A stretch of DNA of 64,000 nucleotides from JBBQNJ01 sp038329845. GTDB lineage: Bacteria; Planctomycetota; Phycisphaerae; Tepidisphaerales; Tepidisphaeraceae. A program made the position numbers and the translations under genes. Where the stretch lies: contig JBBQNJ010000002.1 of NCBI GenBank assembly GCA_038329845.1, forward strand, positions 1-64,000, written 5' to 3'. Shown here in pieces: positions 1 through 8,258 of the stretch (the first letter of the stretch is position 1; the number at the start of each line of letters is the position of its first letter). Under the pieces are notes generated by a model that saw only the letters and a program-made list of their open reading frames with translations, was not told where the DNA came from and did no database searches.

Positions 1-73
1 GATGACCTTTGACCGCCTCGATCGCAACACGCGCCTTGATCGCCGATGAAAACCTACGACGTTGCCCACTCAT
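1..73 (-). CDS. IS3-family transposase OrfA, N-terminal fragment
   Basis: The minus-strand frame opens with ATG at 73, preceded by a GGGAG ribosome-binding site, and reads MSGQRRRFSSAIKARVAIEA before running off the window edge. This is the usual start of the small helix-turn-helix OrfA protein of IS3-type elements (RRRFS..FKA.VALEA pattern). OrfA binds the element ends and is normally joined to the DDE OrfB by programmed frameshifting. Only about 24 residues are visible, so integrity cannot be judged. Confidence 0.6.
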   Translation of the reverse strand, partial: MSGQRRRFSSAIKARVAIEAVKGH

Positions 74-141
74 GATTCATCTCCCGTTTCAGGCCGACGA
101 ATCCACCTTAAGGGCGAGCCCAGTTTTTGGGGAGCACTTCA
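1..141 (-). mobile_element. Partial IS3-type insertion sequence (left end)
   Basis: Read on the minus strand from 141, the sequence starts TGAAGTGCTCCCCAAAAACT, which resembles the terminal inverted repeats of IS3-family elements, and it leads into the first codons of an orfA-like transposase. The rest of the element lies outside the window. The family is assigned from the resemblance of the end and of the N-terminal peptide; the other end and any target-site duplication cannot be seen. Confidence 0.6.
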
Positions 142-444
142 TCTTGCTCGACTGAATATCCTTCGGTTTATATTTTTCAGGTTGCTTTTGTTACTGAACA
201 TAAGATGCAATCAAGCCGAGACACTACACTAGATCCCCAATCCCCTTCGTGCCATTCGCGCCTTCGTGGTAAAATTCTTCTCAGGGGCCTTGTGATAAAA
301 AAAACCGACCCGGCTTGCTGGACTGATTTTGTCACGAACAGAATTGGTGGGAATGAATCCCACCCATGTACGCTTTTCGCCATGGGAACCTGGTGCAATC
401 CCCCCCCCCACCAGAAACCACTTCACCACTTCGCCACTTCGCGT
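142..444. other. Intergenic region, no gene recognised
   Basis: This stretch lies between the insertion-sequence end and the end of the sigma factor gene. It has lower GC than its surroundings, a run of nine C residues near 402-410, and a short CTTCACCACTTCGCCACTTC low-complexity tract just before the sigma stop codon. The short open frames here have no recognisable protein features. It looks like decayed or noncoding flank of the insertion. Confidence 0.5.
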
Positions 445-2112
445 TTAATTCGTCTTAATGACTCGACAGACCGGGTCGGCGACGGCACGGAGTTTGGCGA
501 GGGCGGCTTGCTCGATCTGGCGGACGCGCTGGCGCGACAGGCCAAGGGACGAGCCGAGCTCGTCAAACGTCGTGGTTTCACGGTCAGCGCATCCGAAGCG
601 TGACAGCAGAACCTCGCGCTCGCGTCCGCTCAGTTGGCTTAGCAGCAATTCCAACTGCTCTCGGTCAAGCCGCCGGGCCGCGATCGCTTCGATGCGATCA
701 TCGGGCAGTTGCTCGAGAATCTGTTCATCGCCCCAACCCACGCCGGTTTTGGACTGCATCCGCGGGACGCTTCGGGCGAAGCCTTTCATCAGGGCCAGGG
801 TCGCGTAGGTGCTGAATCGCGTGCCGCGATGGGGATCGAAGCTCTCGACCGCCCGCATGAGGGTAAGGTTTCCATCACTGACCAGTTCCATCAAATTCAG
901 CCCCGGGCGCAGGTGCTTGCGGGCTACGCTCACCACCAGGCGGAGGTTCGCCGCCACGATGCGGTTTTTCACCTCGGTCATCGCGTCGAGCTTTTGCCGC
1001 AGGGCCGCGACCTGGCAAGCCCGGGCGGATTGCGGATCGAGCCGGCGGCGGGCATGGACGAACAGGAACTTGCGATAGTTGAACAGCAGGAACAGTCCGC
1101 GTTCGCGGGCGGCGCTGAGCAGCGGGACACGATACAGCTCGGCGAAATAGGGCGGCAGATCGCAGGGAATTCGCCCCGACCCTTCGTCGGCGGCCGCGTC
1201 GGTGAGCGGTTCCTGCCGAGCCAGTTCGAGCAGGACGGCCTCGGCGTCGGGCTGATGGTAGAGCGGGTCGTCGATGAACTTGATCCGCCGTTCGACCAGC
1301 CTCGCGATCCGTTCGTCGAGCACGACGCGGTAGATCGTCTGCCGCGTGCGGCCGAGTTGCCTGGCCAGGCTTAGCAGCGATTGGCCGGCCGCATGGCCTT
1401 GCATCACGGCAGCGCGCTCTTCGAAGGACAGTTCCGGCGGAGCGCCGGGGAAGATCGCCTGCTCGGGATACTCCTGGTCGTGCTTTCGCAGGGTGTGGAG
1501 GATCGTCAGGGGCGAGCGATCGAGCTTTCCCGCCAGTCGACGGGCGATTTCGCCACGACAGCAGTCGCACCCTTGGGCCAGCCGGCGGGCGCGGCGAAGG
1601 ATCAACTCGCGTTCGGCATCGTCCACCTGCGAGAAGTTGCTGCCGCGGGCCACCTGCTCGCCGTGCGCCGCGACGAACCGCTCGACGCTGCCCAGCAGAA
1701 AACCGACCCGGCGCTTGGCATCGGGGAAGATGAACCGCCGGGCCGCCAGCCCTTTGCGCCGCCAGCGCTGAATGGTCTTGCTAGTGACATTAAAGCGGGC
1801 GCACACGTCGGCGATGCTCAGCACCGGCTGGGGGCACTCGGCGGCGAGAGCATCGAGGGAATCGGAGACCTGCTCGATCAGCAGCCCCAGGTCATGTTGC
1901 AGCGCCAACCCGGTGAGCAAATCGGGACACACGCCGCGGGGGTGGTAGCCGGTGATGCGAAACACGATGAATGGATAGGGATAGGCCTTGGCCGGCTCGA
2001 TCGACAGCAGCAGGTCCTCGGCCGCCTGGACCTGGCGCGCGCGGGTCTCGTGGGGCGCAAAGTGCAGTTGCCGCGCCAGTTCAGCGATGCTGTCGAGCCG
2101 ATAGCGGGCCAT
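445..2112 (-). CDS. Large sigma-70 family RNA polymerase sigma factor with extra HTH domains
   Basis: 555-residue sigma factor. Core-binding and -10-recognition region 2 lies at about 385-455 (NLRLVVSVARKHLRPGLN, then the GNLTLMRAVE and RFSTYAT motifs). A region 4 HTH for the -35 element lies near 485-545 (LGLSRQRVRQIE). Region 3 is almost absent. The N-terminal half is unlike housekeeping sigma: a MerR/excisionase-like HTH at about 96-150 (IADVCARFNVTSKTIQRWRR) and a second HTH-like segment near 240-270 (LARQLGRTRQTIYRV). It may act as a specialised regulator reading additional DNA. Its start has a -10 box only 7 nt upstream, so the mRNA may be leaderless. The sigma assignment is firm; its regulon is unknown. 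Confidence 0.88.
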   Translation of the reverse strand: MARYRLDSIAELARQLHFAPHETRARQVQAAEDLLLSIEPAKAYPYPFIVFRITGYHPRGVCPDLLTGLALQHDLGLLIEQVSDSLDALAAECPQPVLSIADVCARFNVTSKTIQRWRRKGLAARRFIFPDAKRRVGFLLGSVERFVAAHGEQVARGSNFSQVDDAERELILRRARRLAQGCDCCRGEIARRLAGKLDRSPLTILHTLRKHDQEYPEQAIFPGAPPELSFEERAAVMQGHAAGQSLLSLARQLGRTRQTIYRVVLDERIARLVERRIKFIDDPLYHQPDAEAVLLELARQEPLTDAAADEGSGRIPCDLPPYFAELYRVPLLSAARERGLFLLFNYRKFLFVHARRRLDPQSARACQVAALRQKLDAMTEVKNRIVAANLRLVVSVARKHLRPGLNLMELVSDGNLTLMRAVESFDPHRGTRFSTYATLALMKGFARSVPRMQSKTGVGWGDEQILEQLPDDRIEAIAARRLDREQLELLLSQLSGREREVLLSRFGCADRETTTFDELGSSLGLSRQRVRQIEQAALAKLRAVADPVCRVIKTN

Positions 2113-2119
2113 GATCTGA

Positions 2120-2149
2120 ATTATCGCGTGACAACGTGTCGGGCGTCAA
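2120..2149 (-). promoter_or_regulatory. Promoter of the sigma factor gene
   Basis: On the minus strand there is TTGACG (2149-2144), an 18-nt spacer, then GATAAT (2125-2120). The -10 box ends 7 nt before the ATG at 2112, leaving no room for a Shine-Dalgarno leader. Predicted from sequence only. Confidence 0.55.
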
Positions 2150-2361
2150 GCCTTTTTCCGCGAAATCGCAAAAAACCGTGCCGCGCAGGCCTCAGCGATT
2201 CATCGGATGTTTTTGTGCGATCATCGCGGATTTACGCCGCTGATTCCTCCTCTCGTGCCGATTCTTTTGACACCTGGGAGTTGGAATCTCAGATTTCAGA
2301 TTCGGTTCGTGGATGGCCGAAACCCATTTGACGCCGCCCGTCGGCGTGAATCGACAAGCCC

Positions 2362-2389
2362 GTGACGCGCGGCGGGCGATCGGTACAAT
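2362..2389 (+). promoter_or_regulatory. Candidate promoter of the uronate-isomerase-like gene
   Basis: GTGACG (2362-2367), a 16-nt spacer and TACAAT (2384-2389). The predicted transcript would start near 2396 and carry the AAGGAG ribosome-binding site at 2412-2417 ahead of the ATG at 2424. The -35 match is weak. The rest of the 2113-2423 divergent intergenic region holds no recognisable gene. Confidence 0.4.
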
Positions 2390-2423
2390 GCCCGGCTTTG
2401 TCCGAATGCTTAAGGAGAAACTC

Positions 2424-3686
2424 ATGAACATCTTCCCGGACAGGCCGTCGCCCGATCAGATCAGCCAGTGGATCAACGAGGCGGTCGCCAGCACCCCGGT
2501 CTATGATCTGCACACCCACTTGTATCCCCCCAACTTCGGAAACTTCATGCTCTGGGGGATCGAAGATCTGTTGATGTACCACTACCTCGTGGCCGAGACG
2601 ATCCGGGTCAGCGATGTCAGCTACGAGCAGTTCTGGGCGATGGATCAGCGCACCGCCGCCGAGCATGTTTGGAAAAAGCTGTTCATCGAGCGATCCCCCA
2701 TCTCCGAATCGTGCCGCGGCGTGCTGACGGTGCTGCAAAAGCTGGGGCTGGATCTGGGGTCGCGCGATCTGAAGCAATACCGGGAGTTTTTCCGGGCACA
2801 GAGCAAGTCGGACTATTGCGACCGCGTGTTGAAGCTGGCCAATGTGCATACGGTGGTAATGACCAATGATCCGCTGGATCCGGCGGAGCGCGAGCTGTGG
2901 ATGAAGGGCGTCGAGGTCGATCCGCGTTTCAAGGCGGTGCTGCGGATCGACCCGATGCTGCTCGGCTGGCCGAATGTCGCCGACACGCTTTCGGGAATCG
3001 GCTACAAGGTCGGCTCGGACCTGGGGGCCAAGACGATGGGGGAGCTGCGACGATTTCTCAACGAGTGGTGCGATCGGATGAACCCGATCTACTGCGCCTG
3101 TTCGTTGCCGCCGACGTGGCGGTATCCGGATGATTCGCCGACGACGCGGGTGTTGAACGAAGCGGTGCTTCCCGTGGCCCGTGAACGCAATCTCCCGTTC
3201 GCCATGATGATCGGGGTGACTCGGCAGGTGAATCCACGGCTGAAACTGGCGGGCGATTCGCTGGGCAAGAGCGATATCTCGAGCCTCGAACGAATCTGCG
3301 CGACCAATCCATCGAACAAGTTCATGTGTACGATGCTCAGCCGCGAGAATCAGCACGAACTGGCCGTCACCGGGCGCAAGCAGCGCAACCTGATGATTTT
3401 CGGGTGCTGGTGGTTCACCAACATTCCCTACCTGATCGACGAGATCACTCGGCTGCGGATGGAGTTGCTGGGAACGAGTTTCATTCCCCAGCACTCCGAC
3501 GCGCGGGTGATGGACCAGATCATCTACAAATGGGAACACAGCCGGCGGATCATCGCCGAGGTGCTGAAGGAGAAGTTCACCGACTTAGCGCGGACGGGCT
3601 GGGTGGTGACGGCTGAGGAGGTACACCGGACGGTCAAGGACTACCTCAGCGGCAACTTCGAGCGGTTTCTGGGCGCGACGATGTAA
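2424..3686 (+). CDS. Uronate isomerase (UxaC)-like amidohydrolase
   Basis: 420-residue protein of the amidohydrolase superfamily, closest in feel to glucuronate/galacturonate isomerases, which convert hexuronates to ketohexuronates. The metal-binding HxH motif is visible near residue 30 (VYDLHTHLYPP), followed by the LLMYHYLVAE segment typical of this family. A C-terminal region with IPQHSDARVMDQIIYKW aligns with the conserved end of UxaC-like proteins. It is somewhat shorter than classical UxaC (about 470). The ATG at 2424 is chosen because AAGGAG lies 6 nt upstream; an in-frame ATG at 2313 has no such site. No other sugar-acid catabolic gene is adjacent, so the real substrate is unknown. 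Confidence 0.75.
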   Translation: MNIFPDRPSPDQISQWINEAVASTPVYDLHTHLYPPNFGNFMLWGIEDLLMYHYLVAETIRVSDVSYEQFWAMDQRTAAEHVWKKLFIERSPISESCRGVLTVLQKLGLDLGSRDLKQYREFFRAQSKSDYCDRVLKLANVHTVVMTNDPLDPAERELWMKGVEVDPRFKAVLRIDPMLLGWPNVADTLSGIGYKVGSDLGAKTMGELRRFLNEWCDRMNPIYCACSLPPTWRYPDDSPTTRVLNEAVLPVARERNLPFAMMIGVTRQVNPRLKLAGDSLGKSDISSLERICATNPSNKFMCTMLSRENQHELAVTGRKQRNLMIFGCWWFTNIPYLIDEITRLRMELLGTSFIPQHSDARVMDQIIYKWEHSRRIIAEVLKEKFTDLARTGWVVTAEEVHRTVKDYLSGNFERFLGATM

Positions 3687-3705
3687 ATCGGCGGTTCACC
3701 GCCAC

Positions 3706-3736
3706 TGGACTCAGCGGGCGGGGCGGGGCCTATACT
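3706..3736 (+). promoter_or_regulatory. Candidate promoter of the small Cys-rich gene
   Basis: A good -10 box TATACT lies at 3731-3736; the best -35 candidate is a weak TGGACT at 3706-3711. A short hairpin GGCGG-TTCA-CCGCC (3690-3703) lies just after the preceding stop codon, without a T-run. The leader to the ATG at 3824 would be about 80 nt. Confidence 0.35.
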
Positions 3737-3823
3737 CCGGGGTCGAACGTCGCGGCGCGTGTGCGCCGTGGCGGGCGACAAGAGTCCAAAGCCACCGCGA
3801 GTGGCGAAAGGCACGGAGCAAAA

Positions 3824-3988
3824 ATGAAGAAGATTCTCCAGGTGACCGCGGCGTTTGTGTTCATCCTCGGTTCGACGGCGATGGTGGTCCACGCCGACGA
3901 CAAGGAGCCGACCAGCCAGCCGAGCAAGAAGGCGTGTTGCGACAAGGCCGCCAAGGCCGGGAAGACCTGCGACAAGTGCGCCGGCTGA
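3824..3988 (+). CDS. Small secreted Lys/Cys-rich protein
   Basis: 54-residue protein with a Sec signal peptide (MKKILQVTAAFVFILGSTAM, cleavage likely after VHA) and a mature part of about 30 residues containing KKACCDKAAK and KTCDKCAG. Four cysteines (CC and CxxC) suggest metal binding or disulfides after export. The start at 3824 follows a GGAG site. A very strong hairpin terminator follows at 4014-4044, so this looks like a separate transcription unit. The family was not recognised; role unknown. Confidence 0.6.
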   Translation: MKKILQVTAAFVFILGSTAMVVHADDKEPTSQPSKKACCDKAAKAGKTCDKCAG

Positions 3989-3996
3989 GATCCAGT

Positions 3997-5349
3997 TTGT
4001 TGACCAACCCAAGCCCCCGCCGGCGCCCAGCGCGCCGGCGGGGGTTTGCCGTTTCACGATCCATCGTGGTGGGTTCGCTGGCCGTGGCGGTGTTGATCGG
4101 CGCGGGGATCGTCGGCTGGCGGGGGATCAGCCGGCCGGCGCGAACCGCCGGGGCGATGGAGAACCAGGCTTACATCTGGCAACGCGCTTGGACGCCAGCG
4201 GTGCGCCAGGCGGTGATCTCCGCCGACAGCGGCGGTGATTTCGCCGAACTGGTCGCGCTGGGCGCCGAGATCACGCCGAACAAAGATCATCCGGTAATCC
4301 AATCGTTCCAGGTGGATCGGACCGTTTTGGCGAAGGGGAAAAAATGGGGCGTGGCGCTGCGGATCGGTCCGTATGCCGGGCCGTTTGATGAGTCGGGTCC
4401 GCTGTTCGAGGCGATCCTGTCGGTGGCGCTGGGATTGCTCGAGGCGCCGCCGGTGCCCGATGAACTACAGATCGACTTCGACTGTCCGGAATCGAAACTC
4501 GGCGGGTATGCCCGCTGGCTGGCGGCGATTCAGCGCCGCACCGACAAGCCGGTCGTGATCACCGCGCTGCCGAGCTGGCTGGATGGACGGGCGTTCACCG
4601 AATTGGCGCGGGCCTCGCCCGGATATGTGTTGCAGGTCCACTCCCTGCGGTTTCCATCGCATCCCGGCGAAGATTTCGTCCTCTGCGATCCGCGGGAGGC
4701 TCGCCGCGCGGTCGAGCGGGCCGCGTCGATCGGCGTGCCGTTTCGCGTGGCGCTGCCCACCTATGGATATCTCGCGGCATTCGATCCAGCGGGCAAACTC
4801 CTGGGCCTCTCGGCCGAGCAGCCGCTGGGTGCCTGGCCCGCCGATGCGACGATCCGCGCGATTCGCGCCGATCCGGCGGCGATGGCGGATCTGGTCGCGT
4901 CGTGGCGGCGAGATCGCCCGGAACTGCTGCGGTCGATCCTCTGGTATCGCCTGCCCGTTCCGGCCGACCAACTGAACTGGCGAACCGCGACGTTGCAATT
5001 GGTGATGCGCGGCCAGCGGCCGACGGCGGTGGTTGAGGTGGCGGCGCAGCGCCGCCAGCCGGGGCTTGTCGAGATTTCGATTGTCAATTCCGGCAGCGCC
5101 GACGCCGAACTTCCGCAATGTATCCAGGCGACCTGGCCCGGCGAGCAGCGCCCGATCGCCGGGGACGCCGTCAACGGATACCTCTGGCTTGACCCCTCGC
5201 CTGGGCGCGCTATATTTCGCGCTGCGCCCCACGAACGCTATCCCGAGACGCCGTTGCGCCCCGGCGAATCGCGCAACGTGGGATGGATTCGCCTGCCGAC
5301 GGACACGGAGGTCCACGCCCATGTCGTACCTGTACTCGCCGATCCCTAG
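3997..5349 (+). CDS. DUF3142-like membrane-anchored protein
   Basis: About 450 residues. After a basic N-terminus there is one hydrophobic segment (VVGSLAVAVLIGAGIVGW) that should anchor or export the protein. The following domain has features I associate with DUF3142: AYIWQRAW near the start, LQIDFDCPESKLGGYARWL and VVITALPSWL, which look like strands of a TIM-barrel glycoside-hydrolase-like fold. A beta-rich C-terminal segment follows. The start is uncertain: TTG at 3997 is used, ATG at 3934 would overlap the previous gene, and GTG at 4066 would lie after the terminator at 4014-4044. Its end overlaps the next gene by 29 nt, so the two are probably co-translated. Biochemical function unknown. 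Confidence 0.65.
   Translation: MLTNPSPRRRPARRRGFAVSRSIVVGSLAVAVLIGAGIVGWRGISRPARTAGAMENQAYIWQRAWTPAVRQAVISADSGGDFAELVALGAEITPNKDHPVIQSFQVDRTVLAKGKKWGVALRIGPYAGPFDESGPLFEAILSVALGLLEAPPVPDELQIDFDCPESKLGGYARWLAAIQRRTDKPVVITALPSWLDGRAFTELARASPGYVLQVHSLRFPSHPGEDFVLCDPREARRAVERAASIGVPFRVALPTYGYLAAFDPAGKLLGLSAEQPLGAWPADATIRAIRADPAAMADLVASWRRDRPELLRSILWYRLPVPADQLNWRTATLQLVMRGQRPTAVVEVAAQRRQPGLVEISIVNSGSADAELPQCIQATWPGEQRPIAGDAVNGYLWLDPSPGRAIFRAAPHERYPETPLRPGESRNVGWIRLPTDTEVHAHVVPVLADP
4014..4047 (+). terminator. Strong intrinsic terminator-like hairpin
   Basis: A perfect 12-bp inverted repeat: CCCCCGCCGGCG (4014-4025) and CGCCGGCGGGGG (4033-4044), loop 7 nt, followed by TTT. It lies 25 nt after the stop codon of the Cys-rich gene and would end that transcript. 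It sits inside the longest possible N-terminus of the next gene, which bears on that gene's start. Confidence 0.6.
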
Positions 5350-7429
5350 GGTCTTGGTCGCCGCGATCATTCTCGTGAGTGTTCCATCGCCTCCCCGTGC
5401 GGTTGCCTGCTCGGCGTCGTTTCCCAACCAAATGGACGGCGGGGTGGGCACCGGCGACGAGGCGCTGCTTCAGGTGCCCGCGGGGGATTTCAACCGCGAA
5501 ATCAAGCGACTTGATTTGCCGGCCTGCGCTTTGGTCTTCACAGGTGGCAACTCCGCGGCCGATACGGCCGAAACGGATATCGCTGACCTGCGAGCGGCTC
5601 TCGTCGCCGCCGGACGCTCCGCGGCGGATGTTACGGCGATCGCCGATCCATTCGCCGCCGTCCGCGTCAAGATGGTCGAGTATGCCAAGGCGTGCGCCGA
5701 CTGGCGCGAGCGCCAGGGGTGGCGACGATGGCAGCGCAATGCCAAGCCCGACCCCGAGCCCGCTCGCCCCGAGCTTGTCGTTCCCGCCGGCTTGCCCGAG
5801 GAGTTTTCCCTCTACTTCCGCGGGGCCTTGGCGTGGCACGCCGGACAGATCGATCATGCCCGCCAGTTCTGGCTGGCGGTGCTTTCGCTACCGCCCGGCC
5901 AGCGCCACTATCGCTCGACCTGGGCCGTGTTCATGCTCGGGAAGATTTCCGGCGATGAGCCGGATCGCGCCAAAGACTTCTTCAAGATGACCCGCCGGCT
6001 GGCCTCAGAAGGATTCGCCGATTCGCTGGGCCTGGCGGCAGGCAGCCTGGGGTGGGAGGCCCGCCTCGAGCTGGATTGCGGCAATGTCGCCAGCGCCATC
6101 GGGCTCTACACGATGCAGTTCGCCGGTGGCGATCCGACGGCGAGCATGTCGCTTCGCCGCGCGGCCGATGCGGCCCTGCGCTCAACTCCCGAAACGCTGG
6201 ATATCCTCGCCCGCGACCCAATCGTCCGCGGGGTGATCACCGCGTACATCGTCGCCGAGGGTGGACCATTTCAACCCGCCCCGACGTCCGAGCGAATCCG
6301 CGCCTGGTTGGATGCCGTCGAGCGGTCCAAGACACCGGTCCTTCGCGGGGCCGATTCACTGGCGTGGGCGGCGTATCAGTGGGGCGATTACGCGATGGCC
6401 GGCCGGTGGGTCGTGCTGGCCGAAGAGGGCTCGGGGATGGGCCGATGGATCAAGGCCAAGTTGCTGCTGCGCCAGGGGAAAGTCGCCGAGGGAACGGCGA
6501 TGTTGGCGCGGGCCGCCGAGAGATTCAGCCCCGATGAACAGTGGTTCTCGCATTCACCATACGAGCCGGCCTTTGTCCCTGCCGACCGCATCGCCGGGGA
6601 ACTGGGTGTGCTGAAACTGGCGCGCGGGCAGTACATCCAGGCGATGGACCTGCTGCTTCGCCATGGGCATTGGCTTGACGCTGCGTACGTCGCTGAGCGG
6701 GTGTTACGCGTCGAAGAGCTGCTGGAATACGTGCGGCGAAGCTGGCCGATGTCGGCGACCGAACCGGCGGCCGCCGTAGCGAATTGGTATGAGAACGACC
6801 GCATGAGCGCCCCGCAGACTCGCTCGCGCATTCGCGCCTTGCTGGGCCGGCGCCTGGTGCGGCTGGGGCGATTCACCGAGGCCGCCGAGTTTTTGCCCGC
6901 CGAGACCGCGGCCCAACTCGACGTTTACGTCAAGGCGATCCGCGCCGGCGGCGATACGACGTTGACGCGGGACCAGCGCGGGTTGTCGTTATGGAAAGCC
7001 GCAAAAATCGCCCGGAACAGCGGGATGGAGTTGATGGGAACGGAACTGGGGCCGGACGCATTTTTCAGCGGCGGCGCGTTCGAGAACAACTGGATCCTCG
7101 AAAGCCGCCGAAAGGCCAAGTGGGCCTTGACGGCCTGCGGCGACGACGAGCTGGCGCGGCTGGGCGCCTGGGCCGAGGCGGGTGTCCCCGAGCGCCGATG
7201 GCACTACCGCTGGATCGCCACCGCGCACGCCTGGGACGCCGCGGCGATGCTGCCCGATGAGAGCGACTTCACCGCCGCGGTGCTTTGCACCGCCGGATCG
7301 TGGATCAAGGTTCAGGATCCGCGCGGCGCGGATCGTTTTTATAAAGCGCTGGTTCGGCGCTGCGGCACGACCGATTTAGGCCGCGTCGCCAACAAGCGCC
7401 GCTGGTTCCCCACCTGCCCGGAGCCGTGA
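5321..7429 (+). CDS. Secreted helical-repeat (TPR-like) protein of unknown function
   Basis: 702 residues. The signal peptide spans about 1-29 (RVLVAAIILVSVPSPPRAVAC), possibly a lipoprotein since AVAC precedes serine. The mature protein is alpha-helical, with repeated segments such as YFRGALAWHAGQIDHARQFW and AWAAYQWGDYAMAGRWVVLA that look like divergent TPR/SEL repeats. The ATG at 5321 is chosen because GGAGG lies at 5307-5311 with a 9-nt spacer; the open frame extends upstream without support. It overlaps the DUF3142-like gene by 29 nt, so the pair likely forms one functional unit at the cell envelope. Function unknown. Confidence 0.7.
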   Translation: MSYLYSPIPRVLVAAIILVSVPSPPRAVACSASFPNQMDGGVGTGDEALLQVPAGDFNREIKRLDLPACALVFTGGNSAADTAETDIADLRAALVAAGRSAADVTAIADPFAAVRVKMVEYAKACADWRERQGWRRWQRNAKPDPEPARPELVVPAGLPEEFSLYFRGALAWHAGQIDHARQFWLAVLSLPPGQRHYRSTWAVFMLGKISGDEPDRAKDFFKMTRRLASEGFADSLGLAAGSLGWEARLELDCGNVASAIGLYTMQFAGGDPTASMSLRRAADAALRSTPETLDILARDPIVRGVITAYIVAEGGPFQPAPTSERIRAWLDAVERSKTPVLRGADSLAWAAYQWGDYAMAGRWVVLAEEGSGMGRWIKAKLLLRQGKVAEGTAMLARAAERFSPDEQWFSHSPYEPAFVPADRIAGELGVLKLARGQYIQAMDLLLRHGHWLDAAYVAERVLRVEELLEYVRRSWPMSATEPAAAVANWYENDRMSAPQTRSRIRALLGRRLVRLGRFTEAAEFLPAETAAQLDVYVKAIRAGGDTTLTRDQRGLSLWKAAKIARNSGMELMGTELGPDAFFSGGAFENNWILESRRKAKWALTACGDDELARLGAWAEAGVPERRWHYRWIATAHAWDAAAMLPDESDFTAAVLCTAGSWIKVQDPRGADRFYKALVRRCGTTDLGRVANKRRWFPTCPEP

Positions 7430-7636
7430 TCGGCGGCCGAACGAATTGATTCAAGCGAATGGTGAGCGTTTTAGAAATCAGGACCTGGCGCAGCGAGGGT
7501 GCGGCCGTTGAATTGCGGGCCAGAAACGCCAGCGACCCTGATCCCGCGGTCATTGGCCTTACCTGAAGGCCGACGACCGCGTCAGGACCGGAACGGGCAC
7601 CGGCCCGAGTGAAGGGACCAGTTTCAGGCTCGCCGA

Positions 7637-8107
7637 TCAGTACGAAAAGCTGACCATGCCGGTCTTGAGTTGACTCAGCATCGCGTCGGGGTTGCCGATC
7701 GTCGCGCCGTCAATGATCGAGGCCTTGTCCAGATGGGCCAGGTGGGCGCAGTGTTCGCAGACGATCACCTTGCCGCCGGCGGCGATCAGGTCGTCCAGCA
7801 GTTTCTTCACCGGCGGGAAATCCGCGACTTTCACCTCATCGCCCAGGTCCTTGGCCGCAAGCTGCGGCCCCTCGACGTTGAGGAACACCACCACCGGGTG
7901 TCCCCGCTGCGCCGCCTTGGACGCCAGACCCAGACCCATCGAAGCGGCATGGAGATTAGCTTTGCCGCTGGTGATGTTGAACAGCAGAGGCACAGCCCCG
8001 GCCGATTTGTCTTCGGGCGCGGCCACGGCGCTGCGCATCGCGGAAAACCCAATAGCCCCGGCGACGACGGCGACAATAATTAAGGCGTAATACCAGCGCT
8101 GGATCAC
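7637..8107 (-). CDS. DsrE/DsrF-like protein with N-terminal membrane segment
   Basis: 156 residues. An N-terminal hydrophobic helix (YYALIIVAVVAGAIGFSAM) exports or anchors a DsrE-fold domain. That domain has LLFNITSGKANLHAASMGLGLASKA, HPVVVFLNVEGPQL and VIVCEHCAHLA, matching the family's alpha/beta pattern and a CxxC-type cysteine pair near residue 115. DsrE-like proteins handle sulfur or related small-molecule chemistry; here the export segment implies an extracytoplasmic role. The GTG at 8107 is chosen because AAGGAG lies 5 nt upstream, rather than the ATG at 8125. It is transcribed alone, opposite to trpF. Substrate unknown. Confidence 0.7.
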   Translation of the reverse strand: MIQRWYYALIIVAVVAGAIGFSAMRSAVAAPEDKSAGAVPLLFNITSGKANLHAASMGLGLASKAAQRGHPVVVFLNVEGPQLAAKDLGDEVKVADFPPVKKLLDDLIAAGGKVIVCEHCAHLAHLDKASIIDGATIGNPDAMLSQLKTGMVSFSY

Positions 8108-8222
8108 GAATGCTCCTTTTTGCAATAACTTGTCGCGATGCTAGATCGCCGGCTCGGAATGGTCAATGGGTAATCGGATAGGGTTGTCCGCTGTTTTTCG
8201 ATTGGTATCTTCACCGCCGCCT

Positions 8223-8251
8223 TTGCCGGAGATTCCTCGCGCGCGTAGAGT
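8223..8251 (+). promoter_or_regulatory. Promoter of trpF
   Basis: TTGCCG (8223-8228), a 17-nt spacer and TAGAGT (8246-8251), ending 7 nt before the ATG at 8259. No Shine-Dalgarno sequence is present, so a leaderless or nearly leaderless mRNA is predicted. Confidence 0.45.
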
Positions 8252-8258
8252 CGCCGCC

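Noticed and set aside
7430..7636. Possible RNA gene in the short gap after the secreted helical protein
   Set aside because: Some inverted stretches are present but no cloverleaf, conserved tRNA loops or other RNA family signature could be recognised.
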